Positions 24,484-33,581 of a stretch of DNA of 64,000 bases are shown here, in pieces. Source of the stretch: Firmicutes bacterium UBA6806 (GTDB lineage: Bacteria > Bacillota > Clostridia > Peptostreptococcales > Acidaminobacteraceae); assembly GCA_002452745.1 (NCBI GenBank), contig DKFC01000035.1:14062-78061 (forward strand). Direction: 5' to 3'. The notes beneath the pieces are model-generated. The model did no database searches. It was not told the DNA's origin and worked only from the letters and a program-made list of their open reading frames with translations. The position numbers were made by a program, and so were the translations under genes. Numbering within the stretch: the first letter of the stretch is position 1; every line of letters begins with the position of its first letter.

Positions 24484-25023
24484 ATGAAAATTCAAATTGA
24501 ACCGCGTCAAATAACCGAGGAAATTGCCAATAAATTAGAAAAAATTGGCGTTATATCACGTATTTGCCCTGGGCATGACCCCGTGTCAGCCGAGAGGGGT
24601 ATGTCATCATTTAAGACTGTTTATTCAACGAATGAGTGTTTTGGCCCTCATAAACTGATCAGTGTCAAAATAAATACTGTCGAGCCTAAAAATTTTCTGT
24701 ATCACAGTGATAAAGAGGACTTCATGTTGATCGATCATCCAGAGAGTTCCCCTTTAATTTTGTTAATGGCTCTTATAAAAAAAGATGAGCTCAATGAGAA
24801 GATTCAAAAGAATTGTCTTTCAGAAGATGATTTTATAGCAATCATTTGTGAAAAAAATCATCCATATTTTAGTTTTTTTACGATGAATCCCCATTTTGCA
24901 CATGTGGAGACTTGTTTGGAAGTCAGCGATTTTCCACCGAGTTTCTATGTGACTGAACCCCGTGACATGGACGAGAATTTAATCGACATGGGTGACTATG
25001 TGCTTGAAATTGTAAAGCCATAA
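24484..25023 (+). CDS. uncharacterised protein of the D-lyxose/mannose locus
   Basis: 179 aa from ATG 24484 (GGAGG 5 bp upstream); a longer frame from 24412 is rejected because it would start inside the promoter. There is no signal peptide and no membrane segment. The sequence alternates short strands and polar turns (for example NFLYHSDKEDFMLIDHPES near 74 and PRDMDENLIDMGDYVLEIV at the end), which suggests a small beta-rich, possibly cupin-like fold. That is a weak inference. It is first in the operon with D-lyxose isomerase and a PfkB kinase, so a role in handling the same sugar, such as an epimerase or mutarotase, is plausible. I do not recognise the family. Confidence 0.6.
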   Translation: MKIQIEPRQITEEIANKLEKIGVISRICPGHDPVSAERGMSSFKTVYSTNECFGPHKLISVKINTVEPKNFLYHSDKEDFMLIDHPESSPLILLMALIKKDELNEKIQKNCLSEDDFIAIICEKNHPYFSFFTMNPHFAHVETCLEVSDFPPSFYVTEPRDMDENLIDMGDYVLEIVKP

Positions 25024-25103
25024 TGAATTTGAATATTTTGCGGATGAAATGGCTCGTGGAAAAGGGCTCTAAATATATGATATGATAAAAGGAGAGTAAT
25101 GTT

Positions 25104-25796
25104 ATGAAGCGATCAGAGATTAATCAGGCAATCACTTGGGCAAAGGATTTGCTGGAGGAGAACAACATCAAATTGCCACCGTTTGGATATTGGACACTTG
25201 ATGAGTGGTTGTCGGGAAAACACGATATTTCGACGATTAAAACGGTCATGCTTGGATGGGACATCACAGATTATGGAAAAGATAGATTTGAAGAGCTTGG
25301 AGCAGTTCTCTTTACACTTAGGAACGGTTCTTTGACAGATGCGTCTCTTGGAACGCCGTATGCAGAGAAACTCATTGTCTTAAAGGACGGACAGAGATTG
25401 CCGCTTCATCACCATGCCAGTAAAACTGAGGATATTATAAACCGTGCAGGTGGTGTAATGGGCATCAAGCTGTATAATGCCAAAGATGATGGCAGCGTCG
25501 ATTACGATTCAGATGTGTCGGTGGATTTAGACGGCGTTAAGCATGTTGTGAAAGCAGGAGAAGAGCTTCTGATTCATCCAGGTGAAAGCATTACTTTAAG
25601 ACCGTTCATGTATCATTTATTTTGGGCGAAGGAAGGCCGCGGTGATTTGGTTTGTGGTGAAGTTTCGTCCATTAATGATGATATGACGGATAACTACAAT
25701 GCGGAAGAAGTCAGTAGGTTTTCAACAGTTGTTGAAGATGAGCCAATCTTACATCCGCTTTGCAATGAGTATGTAAAGGTACTTGGAGGAAAATAA
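25104..25796 (+). CDS. D-lyxose ketol-isomerase
   Basis: 230 aa, the length of cupin-type D-lyxose isomerases (EC 5.3.1.15). These interconvert D-lyxose with D-xylulose and also D-mannose with D-fructose, using a metal. The N-terminus (MKRSEINQAITWAKDLLEEN) and PFGYWTLDEW are family features. The metal-binding cupin core is LPLHHHASKTEDI (near residues 99-111), with a second His near PFMYHLFW. The stop overlaps the start of the PfkB kinase gene (TAATG). The pair forms a short route from aldose to ketose phosphate. Confidence 0.9.
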   Translation: MKRSEINQAITWAKDLLEENNIKLPPFGYWTLDEWLSGKHDISTIKTVMLGWDITDYGKDRFEELGAVLFTLRNGSLTDASLGTPYAEKLIVLKDGQRLPLHHHASKTEDIINRAGGVMGIKLYNAKDDGSVDYDSDVSVDLDGVKHVVKAGEELLIHPGESITLRPFMYHLFWAKEGRGDLVCGEVSSINDDMTDNYNAEEVSRFSTVVEDEPILHPLCNEYVKVLGGK

Positions 25797-26728
25797 TGCT
25801 TGATATCCTTGCAGTTGGAGAGTTGTTAATTGATTTTACACCTATGGGAAAAGGGCAGTTTAAAGCCAACCCTGGAGGTGCGCCATGTAATTTTTTGACC
25901 ATGGCACAGAAGCTAGGCGCTAAAACAGCTTTTATTGGGAAGGTTGGAGAGGATGCATTTGGCGTCCAGCTGAAACAAGTTTTGGATCAACAGGGAATTG
26001 ACACAGAGGGACTTGTTATGGATAGCCGACATGGGACAACACTGGCATTTGTCCACTTAGCAGAGAATGGCGAGAGGAGTTTTAGTTTCTACAGGAAGGC
26101 TTGCGCTGATGTGATGCTGTCAATCGAAGAGGTAAACTTAGAGCTTCTGAATAGAACCAAAGTTCTTCATTTTGGGTCGCTGTCCTTGACAGATGACCCC
26201 ATCCGCTCAACTGTATTTTCAATGCTTGATTATGCAAGAGCACACGGCAAGCTCATCACATATGATCCCAATTATAGACCACCTCTTTGGAACAGTGAAT
26301 TTGAGGCGATTGAGTTTATGAAAAAAGGCATGGGCTATGCTGATATCGTCAAGGTTTCCGAGGAGGAACTGGAGCTTATAACAGGGGAGAAAACACTGGA
26401 ATCCGGTTGTCAATTTTTGAGAGAAATGGGCGTACGGATGGTATTTGTGACTTTAGGTGAAAAAGGGGCTTATTACACCTATGAAAAGGGCAGCGGATAC
26501 GTGGCTGGTCTAGAGGCGAAGGTCGCTGATACCACTGGAGCTGGAGACACGTTTTTTGGTGCCGTTGTACAGCAGTTGGTGGAATCGGGAACACCCGTTA
26601 CGGAAATTGAAGTTTCAAAATTGGAGCAAATCATAAGAGTTGCCAACACCGCAGCAGCAATTTGTGTGGAGGGCTTTGGTGGTATTCCTTCGATTCCAAC
26701 AAAGGAACAAATACTGAACAGACTGTAA
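25796..26728 (+). CDS. PfkB family sugar kinase, probably fructokinase
   Basis: 310 aa. Ribokinase fold: the N-terminal GELLIDF, the sugar-binding PGGAPCNFLTMAQKLGA (about residues 24-40) and GKVGEDAFG, and the C-terminal TGAGDTFFGAVV (near 245) with the catalytic Asp. PfkB kinases with GGAPxN and GEDAFG are usually fructokinases. Coupled to the lyxose/mannose isomerase, the expected substrate is D-fructose or D-xylulose. The next gene, a response regulator, begins 20 bp later, so metabolism and sensing are in one operon. Confidence 0.9.
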   Translation: MLDILAVGELLIDFTPMGKGQFKANPGGAPCNFLTMAQKLGAKTAFIGKVGEDAFGVQLKQVLDQQGIDTEGLVMDSRHGTTLAFVHLAENGERSFSFYRKACADVMLSIEEVNLELLNRTKVLHFGSLSLTDDPIRSTVFSMLDYARAHGKLITYDPNYRPPLWNSEFEAIEFMKKGMGYADIVKVSEEELELITGEKTLESGCQFLREMGVRMVFVTLGEKGAYYTYEKGSGYVAGLEAKVADTTGAGDTFFGAVVQQLVESGTPVTEIEVSKLEQIIRVANTAAAICVEGFGGIPSIPTKEQILNRL

Positions 26729-26747
26729 CAGACAATAGGGGGATGTT

Positions 26748-28322
26748 ATGTATAGAGTGGTTATCGCAGATGATGAACCAAAGGTTTCTCAGCTGATTAA
26801 GGCTCTAATTGATTGGGAAGCGCTGAATTTGGAACTGGTGGCTATTGCTGGAGATGGTATTGAGGCCTTCGAGAAGATTAAATTATTGCACCCTGATATC
26901 GTCATAACGGACATCAGAATGCCTGGCTATGACGGAATTGAGCTTATTAAAGCGGTGAATCAGGTTGAACGGGCAGTGGATTTTATCATCGTCAGTGGAT
27001 ACCAACATTTTGACTATGCGCATAACGCCATAAAATATGGTGTCAAAGACTATTTGCTTAAGCCTCTAAATAAGGCTGAAATCAATGAAACTTTGGCTAA
27101 AATTATCAAGAGATACGAGGAACGAGATGCTGAGAGTTCTCAAAAGAGTCGTGAGATTAAAAGCAGACGTCAACTTGAACTGGCAAGTAAGATTTTAAAT
27201 AGAGATGTGGAGGCTGTCCAGAGGACCATGAAAAACTTGGACAGCCAGTTTCAGATGCAGTTTGATGGCGAGATTTTTCAGGTCTTTATCATCAAGCCTG
27301 ACTTTGACTATGACGGTTCAAATGAAGAGCTTTTACAGATTTTGATGAGCAAGGTTTTGGCCATTTGCAATCAATATCTTAAATCGGTATTTCAGACTTA
27401 TTTAACTCTGGACTTAAAGGATCGAATTGTCGTTGTCGGGAACTATCAATCCCTTGAAAAAAAGAGCATCAGAAAGGCCTTTCACAGAATCATTGACGAA
27501 TGTCATTCCCTGAGGGATTTGTTCAATAGTCTAGTGGTTACGGTGGCTATTGGACAGACGGTTGATGGTCTGGCGAGACTATATGAAGCATATGAATCTG
27601 CAGACTTTACCATTTATCAAAGGCTGGATGCAGGCTGCGGCGGAATCGTAGACTGGAAAGACCATGATATTGAGAGGAATCGCGAATGGCTTCCGATTGA
27701 AATCAGGCGAAAGCTAATCAATGCAGTGGAATCCCTAGATGAAAAAGCACTGAGCGAATCCCTTGTTGAAGGTTTTAAAGCCTTTGAAAAACTCAGTGGT
27801 AGGCAGATTATGGAAGGCTGTCTTGAGATGATAGAAGTCGTGTCGTATGCCCTTAAGCACCATGCGGATTTTCATGAGGAATTTCCGGAGGCCTCTCTGA
27901 AGAAGTTAGAAATGCAAACCAGTAGACGTGCTCTTTACAGCTTGATTGAAAAAGCACTTTGCTTACAGCTTTCGGAAGCACTTAAGCACAGAATCAATGA
28001 GGCAAACAAACCGGTGAGAGATGCTCAAAAGTTTATTCAAGCACATTATGCCAGCAATATCAACTTGGATGAAATCAGTGGCATGGTGGGATTTAGTCCC
28101 TCTTATTTTTCCACTTTATTTAAACGAGAGACGGGCTATAATTTCTTGGAATATGTGACGATGATCAGAATCAAGCAAGCAAAGCAAATTCTATCGGAAT
28201 CACACAAGAGTATTTTGGAAATTGCCTATGAAGTGGGGTATCAGGATTTGAAGCACTTTACGAAGCAATTTAAAAAGATCACGGGGCTGAATCCATCGCA
28301 ATATAGGAAACTCTATTATTGA
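26748..28322 (+). CDS. YesN-type response regulator with AraC DNA-binding domain
   Basis: 524 aa. The receiver domain occupies residues 1-125, with the acidic pair DDE near 9, phospho-acceptor Asp in IVITDIRMPGYDG (near 54) and Lys in YLLKPLNK. A long middle region (about 135-410) follows, then a two-HTH AraC domain (about 420-524) with NINLDEISGMVGFSPSYFSTLF and ILEIAYEVGYQDLKHFTKQFKK. It pairs with the YesM-type kinase encoded next. Such pairs control carbohydrate uptake operons; the ABC transporter downstream is the likely target. Confidence 0.94.
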   Translation: MYRVVIADDEPKVSQLIKALIDWEALNLELVAIAGDGIEAFEKIKLLHPDIVITDIRMPGYDGIELIKAVNQVERAVDFIIVSGYQHFDYAHNAIKYGVKDYLLKPLNKAEINETLAKIIKRYEERDAESSQKSREIKSRRQLELASKILNRDVEAVQRTMKNLDSQFQMQFDGEIFQVFIIKPDFDYDGSNEELLQILMSKVLAICNQYLKSVFQTYLTLDLKDRIVVVGNYQSLEKKSIRKAFHRIIDECHSLRDLFNSLVVTVAIGQTVDGLARLYEAYESADFTIYQRLDAGCGGIVDWKDHDIERNREWLPIEIRRKLINAVESLDEKALSESLVEGFKAFEKLSGRQIMEGCLEMIEVVSYALKHHADFHEEFPEASLKKLEMQTSRRALYSLIEKALCLQLSEALKHRINEANKPVRDAQKFIQAHYASNINLDEISGMVGFSPSYFSTLFKRETGYNFLEYVTMIRIKQAKQILSESHKSILEIAYEVGYQDLKHFTKQFKKITGLNPSQYRKLYY

Positions 28323-28372
28323 CATGGACAGCGGTATTATAAATTTTTAAGAGAAATCATCGGAGTAAGAGG

Positions 28373-29392
28373 ATGAAAAGACGATACTTAAATGAGAGAA
28401 TTGAAGAGAGCATGATCCTGCTAGTCCTCACACTGGCAGGATTTGCTCTTTTTACATTATTGGTTATTATGGTCTATGGGGGACATTATTCACTTTATTT
28501 GATCTGGCTTTTATTTGTTCTTGTGTTTATTGTGATTGGCAGTCGATTTCACAAGGGGGTTATTGAGCCATTTAAATCGGCAGAGCGAAAATTGAAGAAC
28601 TATCACTTAGGACATGACTCAGAAGCCCTAGGGCATATGGAAGTGTTTTATTCCGAGCATCTTGAGAAAACTATTTTGAAGTTTATACAGCTCTTTGACA
28701 CGATGAATGCCATTAAACTCACCAACACTCACGCAGAATATAGAGCACTCCAAAATCAAATCAATCCGCACTTTTTGTACAACACACTTGAGGCCATTAG
28801 AAGCGATGCCCTTTGTGAGGGTGTTGAAGATATTGCGGTGATAACAGAGTCACTGGCCAAGTTTTTTAGATATACGATTTCAAATGTCAACAGCCTTGTC
28901 ACTTTAGAGGAGGAAATTATCAACGCAGAGAACTATTTTGCCATTCAAAATTATCGCTTTGGAGATAGAATTCAGCTAAGAGTACTCACGCCAGAAGACG
29001 AGTCCAGTTTTTTAAAGTTGAGAATTCCCAAATTGACCTTGCAGCCAATTATTGAAAACGCCATTATTCATGGGTTAGAGCACAAAGTTGGAAAGGGCAT
29101 GATTGAAATCAGTTTTGAAACAACAGAGGATCGCCTTTTAATCACCATAACCGACGATGGGGTGGGGATGTCAGAAGAATGTGTGGATGAAATCAACGAA
29201 AAACTCGCTCAGATACACATGGATACAAAGGGGAAAACTGAAACCCACAAGGGCGGTGTTGCGTTGGTCAATGTAAACAATCGCTTAAAATTACAATTTG
29301 GCGAAAAGTATGGACTTCTCCTCACAAGTGTTCAGAATTATGGGACTAGGGTTGAAATTGTTTGTCCACTGAAGGTCTCAGCAGTGGATTAA
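28373..29392 (+). CDS. YesM/LytS-type sensor histidine kinase lacking an extracellular sensor
   Basis: 339 aa. Two membrane segments (about 14-34 and 38-58) are separated by only a few residues, so no extracytoplasmic sensor domain is present. A linker follows, then the His_kinase box QINPHFLYNTLEAIRSDAL (about 128-146), and an HATPase with PIIENAIIHGLEH (N box, about 223-235) and DDGVGM. Catalytic residues look complete. Most YesM kinases have a large Cache-type extracellular domain. Here the signal must come through the membrane or from a partner, perhaps the pseudo-ABC protein encoded next or the transporter. Confidence 0.9.
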   Translation: MKRRYLNERIEESMILLVLTLAGFALFTLLVIMVYGGHYSLYLIWLLFVLVFIVIGSRFHKGVIEPFKSAERKLKNYHLGHDSEALGHMEVFYSEHLEKTILKFIQLFDTMNAIKLTNTHAEYRALQNQINPHFLYNTLEAIRSDALCEGVEDIAVITESLAKFFRYTISNVNSLVTLEEEIINAENYFAIQNYRFGDRIQLRVLTPEDESSFLKLRIPKLTLQPIIENAIIHGLEHKVGKGMIEISFETTEDRLLITITDDGVGMSEECVDEINEKLAQIHMDTKGKTETHKGGVALVNVNNRLKLQFGEKYGLLLTSVQNYGTRVEIVCPLKVSAVD

Positions 29393-29420
29393 GAGTTGTT
29401 GACTGAAGGGAGATCGCTTT

Positions 29421-30794
29421 ATGAAGAGGGAACGCTTGAGGCTTGAAAACATAACGTTGATGAGTCGTGAAATCAAGACGCTAAAAAACTTTAACCTCAA
29501 TCTCTATGTGGGAGAGGTTCTTGGCGTCTTTATTAAAAGTGCTCTGGAAAAACAGCATTTTGTGGAATTACTTCAAAGCAAAGTGGAGCTTGAGTGTGGC
29601 CGAATTTGCTATGAAAATGCCCCAGAAGATCAAACGATTGGCTTTCACAACAAAATTTCTCTAATTCAAGCCACTTCAAAACTGATAGACGATTTGTCCA
29701 TAGCGGAAAATATTTTTGTCATCAGAGAGCGCTTTCAGGGATATGTCATCCATCGAAGACTTTTGATGCATCAGACGAAGATGATATTTGACGAACTTGG
29801 CATAGATATGGATATACAGACATCTGTATCAAGGCTTTCAGCTTATGAAAAAACCGTTGTTGAACTTGCAAGATCTTACGCCATGGGGAGAAAAGTAATA
29901 ATTTTGAAGGATTTATCCAGCTTTCTTGCCGATGATGACCTTCATAAACTGCATGAAATTATAGGACGGATTCAAGAGCTAGGCATATCGTTCATCATGA
30001 TTGAAAGTTTTATTGAAATCCTAAAAAAATATGCTGACAGGCTCTGTGTCGTAAAAAACGGTCGGAATTTATGGACGCTCAAAAGAGAGGAAATAGAAGA
30101 TGGTCTCTTGGAGACTTATTTTTTTAAACCCAAGCACGAACTAAAGGGAATTGGAAATTCAAATGAGGTCAGTATTGAACTTGTGCAGGTGGAGACTGAA
30201 TCTCTAAGACCAATCAGTTTCAAGATTCACTCTGGAGAATTTATCAATTTGCTCGATTCACAAGGGGATGGCATCGAATCCCTTGCGGGATATCTGACGG
30301 GACAGGGCAAACTCAGTGGCGGTGAGATTCTCATCGGAGGAAGGCCTTTTGATCCTAAGAGGGCTTTAAAGGAAGGTGTCGCCTTTATTCCAGAGATGCC
30401 CACGGAGAAACTGCTCTTTAAGCACATTCGTGCAATTGACAATCTCTGTTTTTCCTCTGATGAAAAGACATCTCACTTTTGGCTTTGGAATCGGTTTAGG
30501 CAAAGTTGTCTTTTAGATTACCAATCGTTTTTTGAACCGGGAGAGCTGTTAAAATACACAGATGAACTCTCTATCTATACAAAACAGAAATTGACATATC
30601 TCAAATGGCATCTCTATAGGCCAAAACTTGTGGTTTGCATGCGCCCATTTAGTTCAATAGATGTTGAACTCAGGGAAATCACAGCTCAATACATGCAACT
30701 TTTGCTAGATAGTGGGATTTCCATATTGGCCTTAACTTCAAATCTCTCGGAGATAAACCCAAGCGGGACAAAAATTGTCATAACACCGAAATAA
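29421..30794 (+). CDS. ABC sugar-importer ATPase homologue with all nucleotide motifs lost
   Basis: 457 aa, the two-domain layout of RbsA/MglA ATPases but catalytically dead. Domain 1: the Walker A position reads IKSALEKQHF. The signature region is LSAYEKTVVELARSYAMGRK. Walker B reads IILKDLSSF where the family has LDEPT, and the switch His is Glu (IMIESF). Domain 2: the P-loop position reads LLDSQGDGIES and the Walker B region is LVVCMRPFSSID. Loss at every site with an intact 457-codon frame points to a selected regulatory or scaffold role. It sits between the two-component genes and a fully functional RbsA-type ATPase gene. Confidence 0.82.
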   Translation: MKRERLRLENITLMSREIKTLKNFNLNLYVGEVLGVFIKSALEKQHFVELLQSKVELECGRICYENAPEDQTIGFHNKISLIQATSKLIDDLSIAENIFVIRERFQGYVIHRRLLMHQTKMIFDELGIDMDIQTSVSRLSAYEKTVVELARSYAMGRKVIILKDLSSFLADDDLHKLHEIIGRIQELGISFIMIESFIEILKKYADRLCVVKNGRNLWTLKREEIEDGLLETYFFKPKHELKGIGNSNEVSIELVQVETESLRPISFKIHSGEFINLLDSQGDGIESLAGYLTGQGKLSGGEILIGGRPFDPKRALKEGVAFIPEMPTEKLLFKHIRAIDNLCFSSDEKTSHFWLWNRFRQSCLLDYQSFFEPGELLKYTDELSIYTKQKLTYLKWHLYRPKLVVCMRPFSSIDVELREITAQYMQLLLDSGISILALTSNLSEINPSGTKIVITPK

Positions 30795-30811
30795 TACACC
30801 TATTATTCAAA

Positions 30812-30837
30812 AAAATGCCCTTAGAAGAGGGCATTTT
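30812..30837. terminator. hairpin between pseudo-ABC gene and transporter operon
   Basis: AAAATGCCCT and AGGGCATTTT form a perfect 10-bp stem with a 6-nt loop. The T-run is short (four T), so termination may be partial. A TATAAT at 30856-30861 follows and could start the transporter transcript; no good -35 was seen. Confidence 0.65.
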
Positions 30838-30884
30838 CATTTGATAGAATAAAGTTATAATAATTGAAAATCAAGGAGGCGCGT

Positions 30885-32372
30885 GTGTCTGAGTACATTT
30901 TGACGCTTGAGGGGATTTCAAAGTCGTTTCCCGGGGTGAAGGCTTTGGATCAAGTTTCGTTCAATCTAAAACCCGGTGAAGTACATGCCTTGTTAGGTGA
31001 GAATGGCGCTGGAAAGTCAACGCTTATGAAAATCATCAGCGGCATATACAGTTATGATGAAGGCACATATCTCATTAACGGTGAGGCGGTTGGTGAACTG
31101 ACGCCTAAAAAAGCGCAAGAGCTTGGAATCGCCATTATACATCAGGAGTTAAACATGTGCCAGGATTTAACGGTTGCAGAAAACATGTTCCTGGGACGAG
31201 AAAAGAGTCGCTTTGGATTTTTGAGCCAAAATGAAATGAACATGGAAGCGGAGAAAATTTTAAAAAAACTCAAAATCGACTTAGCGCCGGAAACACTTAT
31301 AAAAAAGCTCTCTGTTTCAAAGCAGCAGATGGTTGAAATTGCAAAGGCACTCTCCACAAATGCAAGAATCCTGATTATGGATGAACCCACCTCGGCCTTG
31401 ACAGATCGGGAAATCTCAGAACTCTTCGAGATGATCCATCAGCTCAGAGCAGATGGGTGTGCAATTGTCTATATTTCTCATAGACTGGAAGAACTTGAGC
31501 ACATAACAGATCGAGTCTCTATTTTTAGAGACGGTCGCTATATCACGACAAAGAATTTTGGGGAAACCACATTGGATGAAATCATCGCATACATGGTTGG
31601 CAGGGAAATCACCAATAAATTTCCGAATGTCTCCTGCGAAAAGGGTGAAAAAATCCTCGAAGTCAAATCCCTTAACTCTGGGATGGTAAAAGGGGCTTCA
31701 TTTGAACTTTATAAAGGTGAAATAGTTGGAATTGCAGGACTTATGGGGGCGGGAAGAACAGAGCTTGTGAGAGCGATTTTCGGCGCTGAGGCAATTGAGT
31801 CAGGTGAGATTATTTTAAATGGGAAATCATTGAATATAAAATCCCCAAAAGATGCAATTCAAAATGGTATTGTTCTAGGGCCAGAAGATAGGAAACTGGA
31901 AGGTCTTTGCACAAAGCTTTCCATAAGAGAGAATATTGGACTCGCGAATTTGGACTTAATTTGCAATTCGGTTGGTGTGCTGAGCCGAAGCAAAGAAGAA
32001 GCTCTGACACAGAAGGCGATTGAAAATCTAAAGATTAAAACACCATCAGCAGAACAGATTGCAAAGAATCTCTCTGGAGGAAATCAGCAGAAAATCGTGG
32101 TCGGAAAGTGGCTTGTCAGAAACGCTGAAGTTGTAATCTTTGATGAGCCAACAAGAGGCATAGATGTTGCGGCAAAAGTTGAAATTTATAATATCATGAA
32201 CGATTTGAAACTCAGGGGGATCGGCGTTTTATTCGTCTCTTCAGAGATGCCAGAGGTCATGTGCATGAGTGACAGGATACTGGTCATGTGCAATGGAAGG
32301 ATTACAGGCAATCTCAAAGCCAGTGAAACCTCACAGGATGAGATATTAAAATATGCAACAAAGTATAATTGA
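30885..32372 (+). CDS. ribose-type sugar ABC transporter, ATP-binding protein (RbsA/MglA/XylG family)
   Basis: 495 aa from GTG 30885; AGGAGG (30874-30879) decides this start over the in-frame TTG at 30864. It has two nucleotide-binding domains. Domain 1 has Walker A GENGAGKSTLM, the Q-loop IIHQELNM, signature LSVSKQQMVEIAKAL, Walker B ILIMDEPTSAL and switch His YISHRLEE. Domain 2 has the usual altered P-loop GLMGAGRTEL, signature LSGGNQQKIV and VVIFDEPTRGIDV. It energises the permease and binding protein encoded next. Substrate probably a pentose or hexose, from context D-lyxose, D-mannose or a related sugar. Confidence 0.93.
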   Translation: MSEYILTLEGISKSFPGVKALDQVSFNLKPGEVHALLGENGAGKSTLMKIISGIYSYDEGTYLINGEAVGELTPKKAQELGIAIIHQELNMCQDLTVAENMFLGREKSRFGFLSQNEMNMEAEKILKKLKIDLAPETLIKKLSVSKQQMVEIAKALSTNARILIMDEPTSALTDREISELFEMIHQLRADGCAIVYISHRLEELEHITDRVSIFRDGRYITTKNFGETTLDEIIAYMVGREITNKFPNVSCEKGEKILEVKSLNSGMVKGASFELYKGEIVGIAGLMGAGRTELVRAIFGAEAIESGEIILNGKSLNIKSPKDAIQNGIVLGPEDRKLEGLCTKLSIRENIGLANLDLICNSVGVLSRSKEEALTQKAIENLKIKTPSAEQIAKNLSGGNQQKIVVGKWLVRNAEVVIFDEPTRGIDVAAKVEIYNIMNDLKLRGIGVLFVSSEMPEVMCMSDRILVMCNGRITGNLKASETSQDEILKYATKYN

Positions 32373-32385
32373 GTAGGGGTGACAT

Positions 32386-33390
32386 ATGCATAATAAAGTG
32401 ATTAGACAAATTCTGTCTATTAGGGGAATGGGACAGGTTATATCTGTATCAGTGGCACTGATTATCATGTCCTTGATATTCGGAATTATCAATCCGTCGT
32501 TTTTTTCGGCGGACAATACGACAAATTTGTTGAGACAAGTCGTTCCAATTATGATTATTGGGATGGGGCAGTCATTTGTCCTGATTACAGGTGGCATTGA
32601 TTTGTCCATTGGTTCTGTGGCAGGCATGTCTTGTATGATTTCCGCCACTTTGATGACCGCTGCGGGCATGAATCCTTGGATGGCATCTATCATTACTATA
32701 ATAGCTTGTATTGGACTTGGTTTAGTAAACGGTTTACTTGTGTCCAAAACAAAATTGCCTGCTTTTATTGCAACCCTTGGAACGATGATTATTGCCAGAG
32801 GAATCGCTCAATTAGTCAATGGAAATCTCAACACAGATGGAATTCCAGAGAGTGCAAATGGCTTTAAGGATTTATTTTACTATGGCAGTACATTGGGATT
32901 ATACAACCCTATATGGATTGGAATTATCTTGTTTTTAGTCTTTACGTTCATCTTATCCAAAACAAGGACGGGAAGGCACACTTATGCTATCGGCAGTAAC
33001 TATGAGGCAGCAAAATTATCTGGAGTCAATGTCGTTTTGGCAGAGACAAAGGTCTATGTATTCAGTGCTTTTTTGGCAGGGATTGTCGGATTGATGCTGA
33101 CAGCTCAAAGCGGTATGGGGACAATGAATGCTGGAACCAGCTATGAGTTAAACGCCGTTGCGGCTTCAGTTATCGGTGGTGTCAGTACAATGGGCGGACA
33201 AGGCCTTTTATTCGGAACAGTTATCGGAGCTTTTATCTGGGGCGTGTTGAACAACGGTCTTCAATTTGCAGGGGCACCGCTGGCACTGAGAAATTTGGTT
33301 ATTGGGATTGTCGTCATTATTTCAGTTCTAATTGACAGAATCGCACGAAGTGGCAAAGTTGATTTAAAAAAATGGTTCAAAAAAGCTTAA
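32386..33390 (+). CDS. sugar ABC transporter permease (RbsC family)
   Basis: 334 aa, very hydrophobic, about 8-10 membrane segments. Family features include VLITGGIDLSIGSVAGMSCM (near residue 65) and the EAA-like loop with YAIGSNYEAAKLSGVNV (near 200). The C-terminal ASVIGGVSTMGGQG is also characteristic. It starts 13 bp after the ATPase gene. It forms the membrane channel of the importer. Confidence 0.94.
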   Translation: MHNKVIRQILSIRGMGQVISVSVALIIMSLIFGIINPSFFSADNTTNLLRQVVPIMIIGMGQSFVLITGGIDLSIGSVAGMSCMISATLMTAAGMNPWMASIITIIACIGLGLVNGLLVSKTKLPAFIATLGTMIIARGIAQLVNGNLNTDGIPESANGFKDLFYYGSTLGLYNPIWIGIILFLVFTFILSKTRTGRHTYAIGSNYEAAKLSGVNVVLAETKVYVFSAFLAGIVGLMLTAQSGMGTMNAGTSYELNAVAASVIGGVSTMGGQGLLFGTVIGAFIWGVLNNGLQFAGAPLALRNLVIGIVVIISVLIDRIARSGKVDLKKWFKKA

Positions 33391-33397
33391 GCCGAAA

Positions 33398-33507
33398 CCT
33401 CTAGTTTTTAGAGGCGATGTTTCAAAACTTTGGCTGGGTTCACAATTGGGTTTTAACCACGGCAATGCCGTGTTTAAATTAAAGTCATCACCCTGAAAAA
33501 GGGTGAT
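33398..33507 (+). repeat. cluster of hairpins between permease and binding-protein genes
   Basis: Three stem-loops in about 110 bp: CCTCTA/TAGAGG (33398-33414), CACGGC/GCCGTG (33458-33472) and ATCACCCT/AGGGTGAT (33487-33507). None has a T-run. They may stabilise the separate mRNA segment for the binding protein or trim the upstream message. Confidence 0.6.
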
Positions 33508-33581
33508 CATGCCCGGTAAGTTCAGGGTATGTCATACTCCCATAACAATGTGGGAATAAAAAATAAGCGGAGGGTAAGAGT

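Noticed and set aside
30841..30861. TTGATA with TATAAT before the RbsA-type gene as a complete promoter
   Set aside because: Spacer is only 9 bp; the -10 may be real but this -35 cannot pair with it.
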